DNA of 64,000 nucleotides from Nitrosospira multiformis (GCF_900110185.1 NZ_FOCT01000004.1:124001-188000); one strand, 5' to 3'; positions 9,825-18,872 are shown, numbered from the stretch's first letter. Numbers and translations: made by a program. The notes: a model not told the origin generated them from the letters alone.

Positions 9825-10300
9825 GGGCTCGTTGATTCGGAAGTAGTAGTGGATGGAGTACTGTCAGCCCATTGGCGACGGATTATCGATGTACAAAACC
9901 GTCAATCTGATACCGGATTCTATGTAAGTCCTGAAAACCGCTTGCAGATTTATCCGGTTAGCAATGGTTCGACCCCATTTACCAATAATGAGTATCACGA
10001 GGTTCTTCTAACTAACGATAATGGCACGGTTAGATATTATTTGGATGGAGTGTTGCAGAACACGAGTAATACCCACTAATGGATATTGACTCGAACAACC
10101 GGATGAACTTTTTCTTGGACAATGTAGCGGGAGCAGCGCAGACTGAGTACTCGGATGGAAGTGTTGCTCTAATAAGGATTTATAATGAAGCCTTAACTGC
10201 ACCTCCGCTCCCTATTCCTGAACCCGAAACCTATGCCATGATGCTGCCTGGATTGGGTTTACTTGGTTTCATCTCGCGGCGAAAGGATAGTACTAAGTAA
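9825..10300 (+). pseudogene. LamG-domain PEP-CTERM exported protein, truncated and frameshifted
   Basis: Translation of 9825-10076 gives a concanavalin A/LamG-like beta-sandwich fragment (WRRIIDVQNRQSDTGFYV, then YHEVLLTNDNGTVRYYLDG). It stops at a TAA at 10077-10079, directly where a different frame takes over at 10079. That second frame continues the same domain (MDIDSNNRMNFFLDNVAG) and ends with a PEP-CTERM sorting signal: the PEPETYAMM motif, a hydrophobic helix and a final SRRKDSTK. One lost base therefore splits the gene. The 5' half, including any signal peptide, is missing. Intact relatives are exported proteins anchored or released by the exosortase system. The remnant ends just before a 13-bp hairpin. 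Confidence 0.75.
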
Positions 10301-10415
10301 GGTAACGCGAAGCGAGTTCTGGGAATTTAGGCATTAATAATTTCCGGATTAAGCGCTGAGGAAAAAGTGCAAACGTTCAATTCACTTTGTTATTAGCGGG
10401 CTGATGATTCTTCAA

Positions 10416-10446
10416 CGCTCATTCTCCGCAGTACGGAGAATGAGCG
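10416..10446. terminator. Perfect 13-bp hairpin between convergent genes
   Basis: CGCTCATTCTCCG at 10416-10428 pairs perfectly with CGGAGAATGAGCG at 10434-10446 across a five-base loop. It lies between the PEP-CTERM remnant (plus) and the 10459-11088 gene (minus), so it is a plausible bidirectional terminator, although neither side has a strong T-run. Confidence 0.6.
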
Positions 10447-10458
10447 GGTAACAGGCGA

Positions 10459-11088
10459 TCACCCAAATATTCTCTTCCAGTTCGAGAGGACAATCACGAT
10501 AAAAAGGAACACCAGTGCCTGCGGCCAGTACTTGGCCACATAGTCTTTCCAGTCGGTCCCGACTTTGATCGGTATCTGTAACTTGAATTCGGTACCAGCG
10601 GGACGTTTACCATCAAGATAGAGCGCGTATTGTCCAACTGAATCAAACTTGAATGCCTGAGTGAGAGTACCGGATTCATACGCCTGCGGTGGTATTGACA
10701 GCAATTCCTGCTCCCCATTTTTGTCCGACAGTTTGACCAGCCGAAGCGCCAAGGGAACATGACGGGCAGATTCAGGATAAAGCAAATCCAGCGTCACATT
10801 GAGTGTGCCCGGGCTTGGCACTTTGCCGCAGAGGACGGGAACTGCCTTGGCGCTGGTTGGGTCATTCGGTATTTCGTAGTCACTGGGGATGAAGTAGGCA
10901 GAATAGCCCACGAGCAGGGCCTCGGTTTCAATGGTGCAGGTCCCGCCGCGATAGCCTTTTGGATAGGTTGAAGACCGATCTCCCTGAGAGCTCACATGAA
11001 ATTGTGCTCCCACCACCACTATCAGCGCCACAAATCCTGTTACAACCAGAAGCCGCATACGCGGCGGCAATCTACGCCAAAAATCCAT
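10459..11088 (-). CDS. Hypothetical two-helix membrane protein with periplasmic domain
   Basis: 209 residues. A basic N-terminus is followed by a hydrophobic helix (LLVVTGFVALIVVVGAQF, about 13-30). A mostly beta-rich, presumably periplasmic domain of about 150 residues follows, and a second hydrophobic helix (ALVFLFIVIVLSNW, about 190-204) ends with a short basic tail. Two Cys residues in the periplasmic part (CTIE and VLCGK) could form a disulfide. No family was recognised and no function is proposed. It stands alone, with about 170 bases of upstream intergenic DNA before the GST-like gene and convergent to the upstream remnant. Confidence 0.6.
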   Translation of the reverse strand: MDFWRRLPPRMRLLVVTGFVALIVVVGAQFHVSSQGDRSSTYPKGYRGGTCTIETEALLVGYSAYFIPSDYEIPNDPTSAKAVPVLCGKVPSPGTLNVTLDLLYPESARHVPLALRLVKLSDKNGEQELLSIPPQAYESGTLTQAFKFDSVGQYALYLDGKRPAGTEFKLQIPIKVGTDWKDYVAKYWPQALVFLFIVIVLSNWKRIFG

Positions 11089-11260
11089 GCCGTTTTCCTG
11101 TTCGATGCTCTGGATGTTCCAGTGTACGTTGCGGTTGTTTAAGTCACAATTAGTATTCTGCTTTGATCCGGTTCAACAATAGACAATAGATAGTTGACGG
11201 TCGTAACACGGATGGACCACAAGCGCCAGGATCTCTTCCAGCTCTCTTTCAGTTATTGCC

Positions 11261-11965
11261 CTACTGCAAGTCTGAATAATATTGCATCTTGATGCGGTCG
11301 ATATAGTCTCTGAGATTTTCCTTCGATAAGCCATATTCCTTGAGCGGGGATTCGATGGGGCAAGCGATGGTATTGATCAGGAAGCCGAAGGCGCTGGCGT
11401 CCAGCGTGGTGGGTTTATCCCCGAGAAAATATTTGTTGTCGCCGAGACATGCGGAGAGTGCATCTATATCCTGCATCCCGAGTTCAAAAATCTCTTCGGG
11501 TTTATGGCGGCCCATGCCGTGCCCATAAATTTGACGCCGAATCTTGTAGCGGTAGATAACTGCCGCGACATCCCGGATTGCTGGGGGCAAGACGTCAAAG
11601 ATGGCTTTCTTATTGACCTGCCAGTTCACATCCGTATACTGCCAGCGGGTATACATGGTTGCCCAGAAAAGATGCTCTTCGACCAGGCGCTGCATTGCCA
11701 GGGACAGTGCAGTCTCTGCGGGATTCAATCCTTCGTCGAGGTCTTTATACTTGTCTTTGAGATGCCGGATGATGAAGCGGGAATCCGCTAATTTGATGTT
11801 TCCATCTTTTATATACGGCAATTTACCCTTTGGCGCAAATAGTGGAAGCGTTGTTTTGATTGCATATTCGATCCCTGCCATACGCAAATACGTCTCTGTT
11901 TTGCAACAGAAATGACTTAAATTCGGATTACCCCAGGTACGCTCAAACTGGTACAGTATCAACAT
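11261..11965 (-). CDS. Glutathione S-transferase-like (metaxin/FAXC type) protein
   Basis: 234 residues. The N-terminal thioredoxin-like half shows the failed-axon/metaxin GST pattern, with SHFCCKTETYLRMAG, GKLPYI and the DSRFIIRHL segment (about 15-70). The helical C-terminal GST domain includes LGDKPTTLDASAFGFL, the N-capping TxxD motif of GSTs. Relatives are soluble cytosolic proteins linked to glutathione chemistry or stress, but the exact substrate is unknown. The gene is transcribed divergently from an HxlR-type regulator; the shared 170-base intergenic region carries three operator-like repeats, so control by that regulator is likely. Family membership is well supported, the role is not. 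Confidence 0.8.
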   Translation of the reverse strand: MLILYQFERTWGNPNLSHFCCKTETYLRMAGIEYAIKTTLPLFAPKGKLPYIKDGNIKLADSRFIIRHLKDKYKDLDEGLNPAETALSLAMQRLVEEHLFWATMYTRWQYTDVNWQVNKKAIFDVLPPAIRDVAAVIYRYKIRRQIYGHGMGRHKPEEIFELGMQDIDALSACLGDNKYFLGDKPTTLDASAFGFLINTIACPIESPLKEYGLSKENLRDYIDRIKMQYYSDLQ

Positions 11966-12051
11966 GGCTGTTCTCCATCTTGTTAGTCAGCATTCTTCTC
12001 CTCAGCTTGCCTTGGCATGGGACAGCAGCCTAGCCTACTATGTTGCGAATT

Positions 12052-12102
12052 GCAAGTGACTATATTAAAGTTAACCTGCAAATGTTATAACCCCCGCAAG
12101 TG
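12052..12102. promoter_or_regulatory. Three GCAARTG direct repeats between divergent genes, candidate HxlR operator
   Basis: GCAAGTG (12052), GCAAATG (12078) and GCAAGTG (12096) occur in the same orientation. The second and third repeats share a longer similarity (GCAAATGTTATAAC against GCAAGTGTTACAAG). They lie immediately upstream of the HxlR-family gene and in the promoter area of the GST-like gene, where an autoregulator would bind. Confidence 0.4.
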
Positions 12103-12134
12103 TTACAAGTTATGGATGGATGAAGGAGGAAGCT

Positions 12135-12557
12135 GTGACAGGTGGTGCGGAAGCGCGTAATGGCACAATATTCAAGCGCTCCTCATGTCCCATTACCAAT
12201 GGATTGAATATCTTTGGCGACAAATGGACGCTTCTGGTCATTCGCGACCTGGTGCTCGGTAAACGCCGTTATGCCGATTTTATCTCATCGCCGGAAAATA
12301 TCGCCTCGAACATCCTTTCCGATCGCCTGAAGAGATTGGAGATGGCGGGCCTTGTCTCCCGGCGGGTATATCAACAGAAACCCGTTCGCTACGAATATGT
12401 TCTTACAGAGAAGGGCAACGATCTCAAGCCCATCCTGGAAGCAATAAGCAGATGGGGCAAGAAGCATTGTCCTGGCACCGACGTGTTTCGCCCTGTCGAT
12501 CAGCCTACATTACAAGTTTCAAAAACAGGAAGTACAAACAGCGATTTTAATGATTGA
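12135..12557 (+). CDS. HxlR-family winged-helix transcriptional regulator
   Basis: About 140 residues. The core (LNIFGDKWTLLVIRDLVLGKRRYADF) is the diagnostic HxlR/MarR-like winged-helix start, followed by ASNILSDRLKRLEMAGLVSR as the recognition region and YVLTEKGNDLKPILEA at the wing and dimer helix. A Cys in the SSCPI motif just before the domain is the position used for thiol or aldehyde sensing in several HxlR proteins. I favour GTG 12135 because AAGGAGG lies five bases upstream; ATG 12120 in the same frame would place that site inside the coding region. The gene abuts the following permease gene with no intervening base (stop at 12557, next start at 12558), suggesting co-transcription. 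Effector unknown. Confidence 0.85.
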   Translation: MTGGAEARNGTIFKRSSCPITNGLNIFGDKWTLLVIRDLVLGKRRYADFISSPENIASNILSDRLKRLEMAGLVSRRVYQQKPVRYEYVLTEKGNDLKPILEAISRWGKKHCPGTDVFRPVDQPTLQVSKTGSTNSDFND

Positions 12558-15065
12558 ATGAACATTCTAAAGCTATCTCTTCGCATGCTTGCGCGCGACT
12601 GGCGCGCGGGCGAGTTGCGCGTGCTGGTATTTGCTCTGGTCATTGCAGTGGGTGGGATGACCACTGTCGGTTTTTTTGCCGACCGGGTGCAGGTGGCGCT
12701 TTCGCGCCAGGGAAATCAGTTGCTGGGAGCGGACCTGATCATTTTTTCGGATCACCCTCTGGCGCCGCATTACGCCGAGGAAGCAAAACGCCGGGGTCTG
12801 TCGATTTCCACTGCCATCAAGTTCCCCAGCATGACCGCGAAAGGGGAGGAAAGCCTGTTGACGGAAATCAAGGCCGTGACGGAAGGCTATCCGCTGCGTG
12901 GCGAATTGCGCATCAGCGAGGATTTCAGCAACGGAACTCCCCCTGCTGAGCGTGTGACCCATATTGCCAACAGGATTCCATCCCCGGGCACGGCGTGGGT
13001 GGACGAGAAGCTTATGATTGGCTTTTCTCTCAAACGGGGAGACAGGATCGAGGTGGGATCATCCCGGTTTGCTGTGGATGCACTGATAACGCAGGAACCG
13101 GATTATTCGATCGGTTTTCTCAACCTGAGGCCGCGCGTGCTGATCAATGAGGCTGATCTGGCTGCGACCGGGTTGATCCAGCAGGGCAGCCGTATTGGCT
13201 ACCGCCTGCTTGTCTCCGGCGATTCGAGCGACGTGGAGGAGTTCCGCAAGTGGGCCGAGCAACGCCTGATGCTGGGGGAGAAAATAGAGGGCATCCGTGA
13301 CGCGCGGCCCGAAATCAGATCAGCGTTGGAGCGGGCGGAAAAATTCCTGAGCCTGACTGCGCTGGCGAGCGTGGTGCTGGCGGCCGCCGCTGCGGCACTG
13401 GCGGTGCGTCGCTTCACTCAGCGCCACCTGGACGGCTGTGCAGTGATGCGCTGCCTCGGCGCAAGCCAGAGCGCCATGCTGCGTCTCTATCTATATCATT
13501 TTCTCACCCTGGGTTTCGTTGCCAGCAGCCTGGGTTGTCTTCTCGGCTTTGTCGCCCAGCAGGTTCTTACCTATTGGCTTTCGGGACTGGTTGAAGCGGA
13601 ACTACCCTGGCCCACGGTATGGCCGGGCGTGCATGGAGTGCTGACTGGAACAGTATTGCTGCTTGGCTTTGCGCTCCCTCCACTGCTCGGCCTGCGCAGC
13701 GTCCCGGCGCTGCGCGTCATGCGCCGGGACATCGGAATGCCGCCTCAGGGACTCGCCGGCTATGGGCTGGGACTGGGCGTGCTGGCGCTGCTGTTCCTGT
13801 GGAAAGCGGGCGACATGCGGCTCGGCGCTTCCGTCATTGGCGGTTTCATCGTGGCAATAGCGGTTTTTGGCATGCTCGGATTCCTGCTGATGAGAATGCT
13901 GGCCCACATCCGTAACCAGGCGGGGGGCGCGTGGCGCTATGGTCTGGCAAGCATCCGTCGTCGCGCCATCGCGAGTGTGCTGCAGGCTGTAGCCCTCGGA
14001 TTGGGATTGATGGCGCTATTGGCGCTGACACTGATCCGGGACGATTTGCTGAGAAACTGGCAAACCAGTCTGCCTCCCGATGCTCCCAACCATTTTCTGG
14101 TAAATATCCAGGAGGACCAGCTGGAGCCGTTGGCGGCGTTTTTCAAAGAGCACGGGATGCAGCTGCCGAAGGTTTTTCCCATGGTTCGGGGCCGTCTTAC
14201 CGAGATCAATGGCAAGGCGATCGTTTCCGAGGATTATGCCGATATTCGCGCAAAGCGGCTGGTGGAGCGGGAATTCAACCTCTCGTGGGCAAGCGAGATG
14301 CAAAGCGACAATCAGATCGTCAAAGGCCGCTGGTGGAAACCTGAGGACCGGGGAGAAGAGGAAATTTCGATCGAAGAGGATATTGCCAAGACCATCGGAA
14401 TCCACGTGGGCGACACACTGACTTATGATATAGCGGGCAGCGTATTTTCCGCCAAGGTCACAAGTTTGCGGAAAGTGAACTGGGATTCATTCCGGGTAAA
14501 CTTTTTCGTTGTGACGCCGCCCGGCGTGCTGGAGCAATATCCGGCAAGCTATGTGACGAGTTTTTATCTTCCATCCACGCATGTGGAACTGACGAATCAG
14601 CTGGTCAAGGAATTTCCCAATCTGCTCGTGCTGGATGTGGCTGCCATCCTCACTCAGGTTCAAAGAATGATCGAACAGGTGACCAAGGCCGTCGAATTCG
14701 TGTTCCTGTTTACGCTTCTGGCAGGGGTGGCGGTACTCTATGCCGCCATCGTTTCCACGCAGGATGAACGCATTCAGGAGGCGGCCATATTCCGCACGCT
14801 GGGCGCAAGGCGTAGGCAGCTGGCACGCGCCTGGGCGGCTGAATTTGCCATATTAGGAGGCCTTGCCGGCTTTTTCGCGGCGGCGGGAGCAAGCGCGCTC
14901 GGTTATGTCGTTGCGGAATATGCGTTGAATCTCACTTATACCTTTAATTCGTGGATTTGGCTCATCGGTATAGGCGCGGGAGCCGCAGGCGTGACTCTGG
15001 CGGGACTGCTCGGTACGCGCGCCGCGCTTTCAACGCCACCGCTCATGACACTACGCAGGATTTGA
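12558..15065 (+). CDS. Large FtsX/YbbP-type ABC transporter permease
   Basis: 835 residues with the layout of YbbP-like permeases: an N-terminal helix (about 20-40), a large extracytoplasmic domain (about 45-255), a block of helices from about 260 to 490 carrying an FtsX-type domain (AVMRCLGASQSAMLRLYLYHF), a second external domain (about 510-690), and a final FtsX block (EAAIFRTLGARRRQLARAWAAEF onward). Such proteins pair with a LolD/YbbA-type ATPase and act in extrusion or envelope remodelling. No ATPase gene adjoins it here: the neighbour is an HxlR regulator, whose stop codon directly precedes this ATG. The partner must be encoded elsewhere. Family assignment is good. Confidence 0.85.
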   Translation: MNILKLSLRMLARDWRAGELRVLVFALVIAVGGMTTVGFFADRVQVALSRQGNQLLGADLIIFSDHPLAPHYAEEAKRRGLSISTAIKFPSMTAKGEESLLTEIKAVTEGYPLRGELRISEDFSNGTPPAERVTHIANRIPSPGTAWVDEKLMIGFSLKRGDRIEVGSSRFAVDALITQEPDYSIGFLNLRPRVLINEADLAATGLIQQGSRIGYRLLVSGDSSDVEEFRKWAEQRLMLGEKIEGIRDARPEIRSALERAEKFLSLTALASVVLAAAAAALAVRRFTQRHLDGCAVMRCLGASQSAMLRLYLYHFLTLGFVASSLGCLLGFVAQQVLTYWLSGLVEAELPWPTVWPGVHGVLTGTVLLLGFALPPLLGLRSVPALRVMRRDIGMPPQGLAGYGLGLGVLALLFLWKAGDMRLGASVIGGFIVAIAVFGMLGFLLMRMLAHIRNQAGGAWRYGLASIRRRAIASVLQAVALGLGLMALLALTLIRDDLLRNWQTSLPPDAPNHFLVNIQEDQLEPLAAFFKEHGMQLPKVFPMVRGRLTEINGKAIVSEDYADIRAKRLVEREFNLSWASEMQSDNQIVKGRWWKPEDRGEEEISIEEDIAKTIGIHVGDTLTYDIAGSVFSAKVTSLRKVNWDSFRVNFFVVTPPGVLEQYPASYVTSFYLPSTHVELTNQLVKEFPNLLVLDVAAILTQVQRMIEQVTKAVEFVFLFTLLAGVAVLYAAIVSTQDERIQEAAIFRTLGARRRQLARAWAAEFAILGGLAGFFAAAGASALGYVVAEYALNLTYTFNSWIWLIGIGAGAAGVTLAGLLGTRAALSTPPLMTLRRI

Positions 15066-15095
15066 CTATTTGGGAAAGTAGTGTGCAAGTTAAAC

Positions 15096-17108
15096 TTAGG
15101 AGTTTGCTTGCTTGATCCACACCTGATAATTAGATAATGGGATATTGGTGAAATCCTGATCTGCCAGCACGCGATCCAGTTGTCTGGCAAATTCGCTATT
15201 TCGCTGATAGGCGACAGCTCGAATATCACGTTGCTGCAATATGGAGTCGAGATTTTCTAGAATCACCTCACGCTGATCTAGGTTCACAGACCCGCCTAGT
15301 TCTTCGATATGCCGGACCAAGTTTTGGAACTCGCCTCCCGCAACTTGGTCAGGGGCTACCATTGCATACAGCAGGGCACGCTGGGTTAGATCTGGCAAGG
15401 AAAGATGCTTTTTCAGATGAATGAGATAAAGAGGTCTCGTAATCACCGGTCTTGGATGCCCCGTGAAAGTTGTGAGGTATGCGGAAATCGTATTAGGTGC
15501 AAGCACACCATCAGATGGTCTTAGCTTGCCTCCTAGCACTTTGGCAATTTCATACTCTGGCATGGGTACTCGATCACTGTGCCAGCCGAAAGCTTGCCGA
15601 TGGACGGGGGCGAGTGTAGAAATTCCCATTGCAATCGATCCAATAACGACCGAAGCGGGGGCAACCCATTGCATCCAGCGACGAATGGAAAGCGCTCGAA
15701 TAACACCGTGTAGCGCCACCGAGATTAACAGTAGTATTGGAAATGCCCAGAAGAGGCGCCAGTTGAGATTGCCTGTGAGATAGCGAGCCCAGAACGTGTC
15801 TAAAGCTGGATTGGCGATTGTTAAGAAAAAAATTAATGTCCAGGATAGAATGAGCCGCCGTGATGACAGGTGTGGGAGCGCTGCCCATGCAGAAAGTAAG
15901 AGAGGTGTGGCAGCCCAAAAGCGCCAGTCCCAACCTAAAACTGTGCGTAAATCACCCTCGATTCCAGAAATATCTAGCACCTCCGAGGGTGTTACATGAG
16001 TAGTTAGGAGTATCAGAACACCTATCGCTAGCGGATAAGCAACGCATCCTGCGACCAGCAGGATTCGCTTAATGGCTGCCCGGTCAGGGGTTAGGTGTGC
16101 CAAAGCCAACAATCCCGCGGCAAGTGGCGCAACGAAAATACCATTTGGCGTAAGTCCCGGGGCCGAGATAGCTGTACTTGCAAGCAGGACCACCTCCCTC
16201 GCATCAGCCGTGACCATAACTCGGCTTGTATACCAAAGCAGGGCGGGAATAATCATTGCAACTAAGATCTGTTTTCCAGCTGCCAAATATTCCCAATAAA
16301 AACTGCCCATCATCCTGAAATCAGTTGCAAAGATTAAAACGATTGCAATAAACGTGAATAATGTTGGAACTGCCCAGCGCGGCGTCAGGGAATTAATAAA
16401 GAGGTACAGGTAAACGATCCCGATAGAAGTCACTATCGATGGAAACACGAGGTGGCGCAGCGTGGAGGCATTCGCACCAAGCTTATCAATAAGGATTGCT
16501 TGGAGCGGTTCCAAAGTCAGAGAGAGATAGGCCGAAGTCATTATTGGTAATTCTGGGATACGGTGCATTGTGTCGAACCGTAGTATCGGCCAGGAGGGAT
16601 GCTCGAGCAGACCGACGATCAAATTGACCTGGAATGGATCGTCAAGGTTTATCCCGCTGCGGGTTGTACCATAAACTGCTACAAAAATAGCGGCGATCAG
16701 GACGGCAGGATTAAGAGTGTCTTTAATAGACGTTTGGGAGATCCCGATTTGGCCACTTCTCATGAGCCATCGGGCAGTGGCCAAATAGGTGATTGTCAAA
16801 AACCAGAAGACTAAATAATTGGAGGTCCAGCGATAAACTAAGATAAGACCAAGAGCGCTAGCAATCGCGCCGAGCACCATCTTTTTATCGTATATATCAT
16901 CGCCCTTTTCTTTAATGGGTATCGGCCTTTTTGGCGCTCCTGTCTTTGCGATAAAGCCGCAGGCTACCGTCGCCCCTAAGAAACCCAGCCAACTCCACTT
17001 CGCCAGTGTTTCGAACGAACACTCGGTGAAGGTCAGGATATGGACAAAAACGGTCCATACAGCAAATCCAGCGATAAGGCTGGCAGAAATTCGCTCAAGC
17101 AGGACCAT
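15096..17108 (-). CDS. Polytopic membrane protein, candidate GT-C-type glycosyl transferase of a Gtr-like cluster
   Basis: 670 residues with roughly 12-14 hydrophobic segments through residue 500 and a soluble C-terminal region of about 150 residues. A loop near residues 125-150 (TTRSGINLDDPFQVNLIVGLLEHP) has acidic residues before a hydrophobic stretch, as in GT-C enzymes that use polyprenyl-phosphate sugars. There is no close family recognition. The evidence for function is context: it is the last gene of a three-gene set with a polyprenol-glycosyl transferase (GtrB-like) and a GtrA flippase, the position of the variable transferase in gtr clusters. It would then add a sugar to a surface polymer on the periplasmic side. 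This is inference. Confidence 0.6.
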   Translation of the reverse strand: MVLLERISASLIAGFAVWTVFVHILTFTECSFETLAKWSWLGFLGATVACGFIAKTGAPKRPIPIKEKGDDIYDKKMVLGAIASALGLILVYRWTSNYLVFWFLTITYLATARWLMRSGQIGISQTSIKDTLNPAVLIAAIFVAVYGTTRSGINLDDPFQVNLIVGLLEHPSWPILRFDTMHRIPELPIMTSAYLSLTLEPLQAILIDKLGANASTLRHLVFPSIVTSIGIVYLYLFINSLTPRWAVPTLFTFIAIVLIFATDFRMMGSFYWEYLAAGKQILVAMIIPALLWYTSRVMVTADAREVVLLASTAISAPGLTPNGIFVAPLAAGLLALAHLTPDRAAIKRILLVAGCVAYPLAIGVLILLTTHVTPSEVLDISGIEGDLRTVLGWDWRFWAATPLLLSAWAALPHLSSRRLILSWTLIFFLTIANPALDTFWARYLTGNLNWRLFWAFPILLLISVALHGVIRALSIRRWMQWVAPASVVIGSIAMGISTLAPVHRQAFGWHSDRVPMPEYEIAKVLGGKLRPSDGVLAPNTISAYLTTFTGHPRPVITRPLYLIHLKKHLSLPDLTQRALLYAMVAPDQVAGGEFQNLVRHIEELGGSVNLDQREVILENLDSILQQRDIRAVAYQRNSEFARQLDRVLADQDFTNIPLSNYQVWIKQANS

Positions 17109-17212
17109 TCAATTACACATCTCGACGATTTTGTGAATTCAGGCCAAGGGGACTTTTTGGCGGCAACTCATTATGCTAATAAGTTTGGCTTTTCTTACTA
17201 CTCGCTTTATCT

Positions 17213-17617
17213 TTATTCTCGCCTGTTGCCGTAATAGACGAACCGGTAGGCACCCGCATAGTTAAAAAACATTGCGGTTATAGATCCAAGCATAAGCGCT
17301 AGGACAGGTAACTCATAAAACATCCTGGAACTCTCAATGCACACACCATAGATAACCATATTTATCAGTGCACCTAGGGTCTGGACGCCCATATACCTCC
17401 AATATTCCCTCACTTTGTTCGTTGACACTGTCGCCCTGAACGTGTAGGTTCGATTCAACGCCCAAGTGAGAGAGACGGCCAATAGAAAGGCTGCGCTGCG
17501 TGAAGTGTAGTGTCCAAATCCGAAAACATAGAACAGACCGGAAAATGCTGTCGCATCTACTATAAATCCTACAGCGCCTATAATCCCAAAAAAAAACGGA
17601 CGGCGCGAGAATATCAT
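17213..17617 (-). CDS. GtrA-family membrane protein, probable lipid-linked sugar flippase
   Basis: 134 residues with four hydrophobic helices, the size and topology of GtrA/DPMS_synth-associated proteins. The first helix begins FGIIGAVGFIVDATAF, and the basic loop before helix 3 contains ALNRTYTFRA, both characteristic of the family. GtrA proteins are believed to flip bactoprenol-linked sugars across the inner membrane. It lies 31 bases downstream of the GT2 gene and 104 bases upstream of the large membrane protein, all on the minus strand, consistent with one operon. The family call is confident. Confidence 0.85.
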   Translation of the reverse strand: MIFSRRPFFFGIIGAVGFIVDATAFSGLFYVFGFGHYTSRSAAFLLAVSLTWALNRTYTFRATVSTNKVREYWRYMGVQTLGALINMVIYGVCIESSRMFYELPVLALMLGSITAMFFNYAGAYRFVYYGNRRE

Positions 17618-17648
17618 GGCTGCTTGCTAGATTTGGAGTAGGCTGATT

Positions 17649-18587
17649 TTAAAGCTCTCTAATGACAACAGGGTATGCCAGATATGCGATACGCTTATTC
17701 TCGCGTCTCCCGTGAGTCACCGTATCGAGTATTAGGCCAGCCGTAAGGCTGAGAAATGCTAGTATCATAAGACCGGTAGCCAAAATGGCGGTGGGGAATC
17801 GTGGAACTAAGCCGGTTCTTGCAAACTCGAGAACTAACGGAATCCCCAAAGCCAGACCAATTACTGCAAAGAAAATGGACAACACCCCAAACGTGAGCAG
17901 GGGACGCTCTTCTCTTACAAGGCGTAATATCCGGACAAGAATACGCAGTCCATCCCGATAGGTTTTGAGTTTGCTTTGGGATCCGACCGGTCGAGCTCCA
18001 TAAGGCGCCGCGTGTTCCTCCATAGGTATCCCTATCTCAAGCGCGTGAACACTCATCTCCGTCTCAATATCAAATCCCCCCGACATAGTGGGAAACGTCT
18101 TGACAAAGCGCCGTGAGAGAATTCGGTAGCCCGAAAGCATATCTGTAACACCCGCGCCAAAAAATATCTGGACTAGTCGAGTCAGCATGCGATTGCCTAG
18201 CCGGTGGCCAAAACGGTAAGCGTGGGCGTCATTATCTTTACGGGTGACAGTAATCATGTCAAGGCCGTTCTGTAACAGTACGTTCAGTAGACCTGGGGCA
18301 GCAGAAGCGTCGTACGTATCGTCTCCGTCAATCAGGACATAAGCATCTGCCTCTATGTCTGCGAACATCCGGCGAACAACGAAGCCCTTACCTTGGCGGC
18401 TTTCCTTCCGCACTATGGCGCCTGCACGGCTGGCTAACTCAGCCGTTCGATCTGAAGAGTTGTTGTCGTAAACATAGATATTGCAAGAGGGTAGATTACT
18501 TTGGAAATCCGATATTACCTTTTCAATTGTTTTTTCTTCGTTATAGCAGGGAACTAGGACGGCAATTTGGATACCTTCTAAATTCAT
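17649..18587 (-). CDS. Family 2 glycosyltransferase, GtrB/polyprenol-phosphate type
   Basis: 312 residues. The N-terminal GT-A domain shows VLVPCYNEEKTIEKVI (about 9-24), the nucleotide-binding DNNSSDRT and the metal-binding DGDDTYD (about 99-105). Two C-terminal helices (about 230-250 and 265-290) anchor it in the membrane, as in GtrB/DPM1-like enzymes that move a sugar from a nucleotide donor to polyprenyl phosphate. It is the first gene of the three-gene minus-strand cluster. The sugar cannot be deduced. No good ribosome-binding site is visible for the ATG at 18587. Confidence 0.85.
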   Translation of the reverse strand: MNLEGIQIAVLVPCYNEEKTIEKVISDFQSNLPSCNIYVYDNNSSDRTAELASRAGAIVRKESRQGKGFVVRRMFADIEADAYVLIDGDDTYDASAAPGLLNVLLQNGLDMITVTRKDNDAHAYRFGHRLGNRMLTRLVQIFFGAGVTDMLSGYRILSRRFVKTFPTMSGGFDIETEMSVHALEIGIPMEEHAAPYGARPVGSQSKLKTYRDGLRILVRILRLVREERPLLTFGVLSIFFAVIGLALGIPLVLEFARTGLVPRFPTAILATGLMILAFLSLTAGLILDTVTHGRRENKRIAYLAYPVVIREL

Positions 18588-18872
18588 GATAAGGCTTTTG
18601 GTGGCGGGGGTAGATTGGATTAACGTAAACTAACAAGGAAGCAGTTCAGGAATGATTTAGAAATTGGGTCTACCCGAATCTACCCAAATAATACTTGATT
18701 ACTACGTCTTATCCCAGCAGTTTGCACACAGTTGCTCAGGGTTAATCTATTACTGTCGCGCCTGCTCTTATGGAACTTCTATAAATCAGTCTCATTGGTT
18801 ATCGTTGCTCTTGTTATCTTATTCCGGGATCAGCAGAATCATAAATACTTCCTGATTTATCTCATTCTTCGT
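18588..18872. other. Intergenic region with no recognised gene
   Basis: AT-rich DNA between the glycosyltransferase cluster (minus) and the dinB side (plus). It must hold the promoter of the gtr-like cluster, but no clear promoter hexamers, RNA gene or ORF with coding character was seen. Confidence 0.5.

Noticed and set aside
9404..9835. 143-codon plus-strand ORF opposite the hypothetical gene
   Set aside because: Its product is Phe/Cys-rich without domain; the minus-strand frame has more protein-like helical composition.
15096..18587. Serotype-converting prophage carrying the gtr genes
   Set aside because: No integrase, attachment repeats or phage structural genes flank the cluster.
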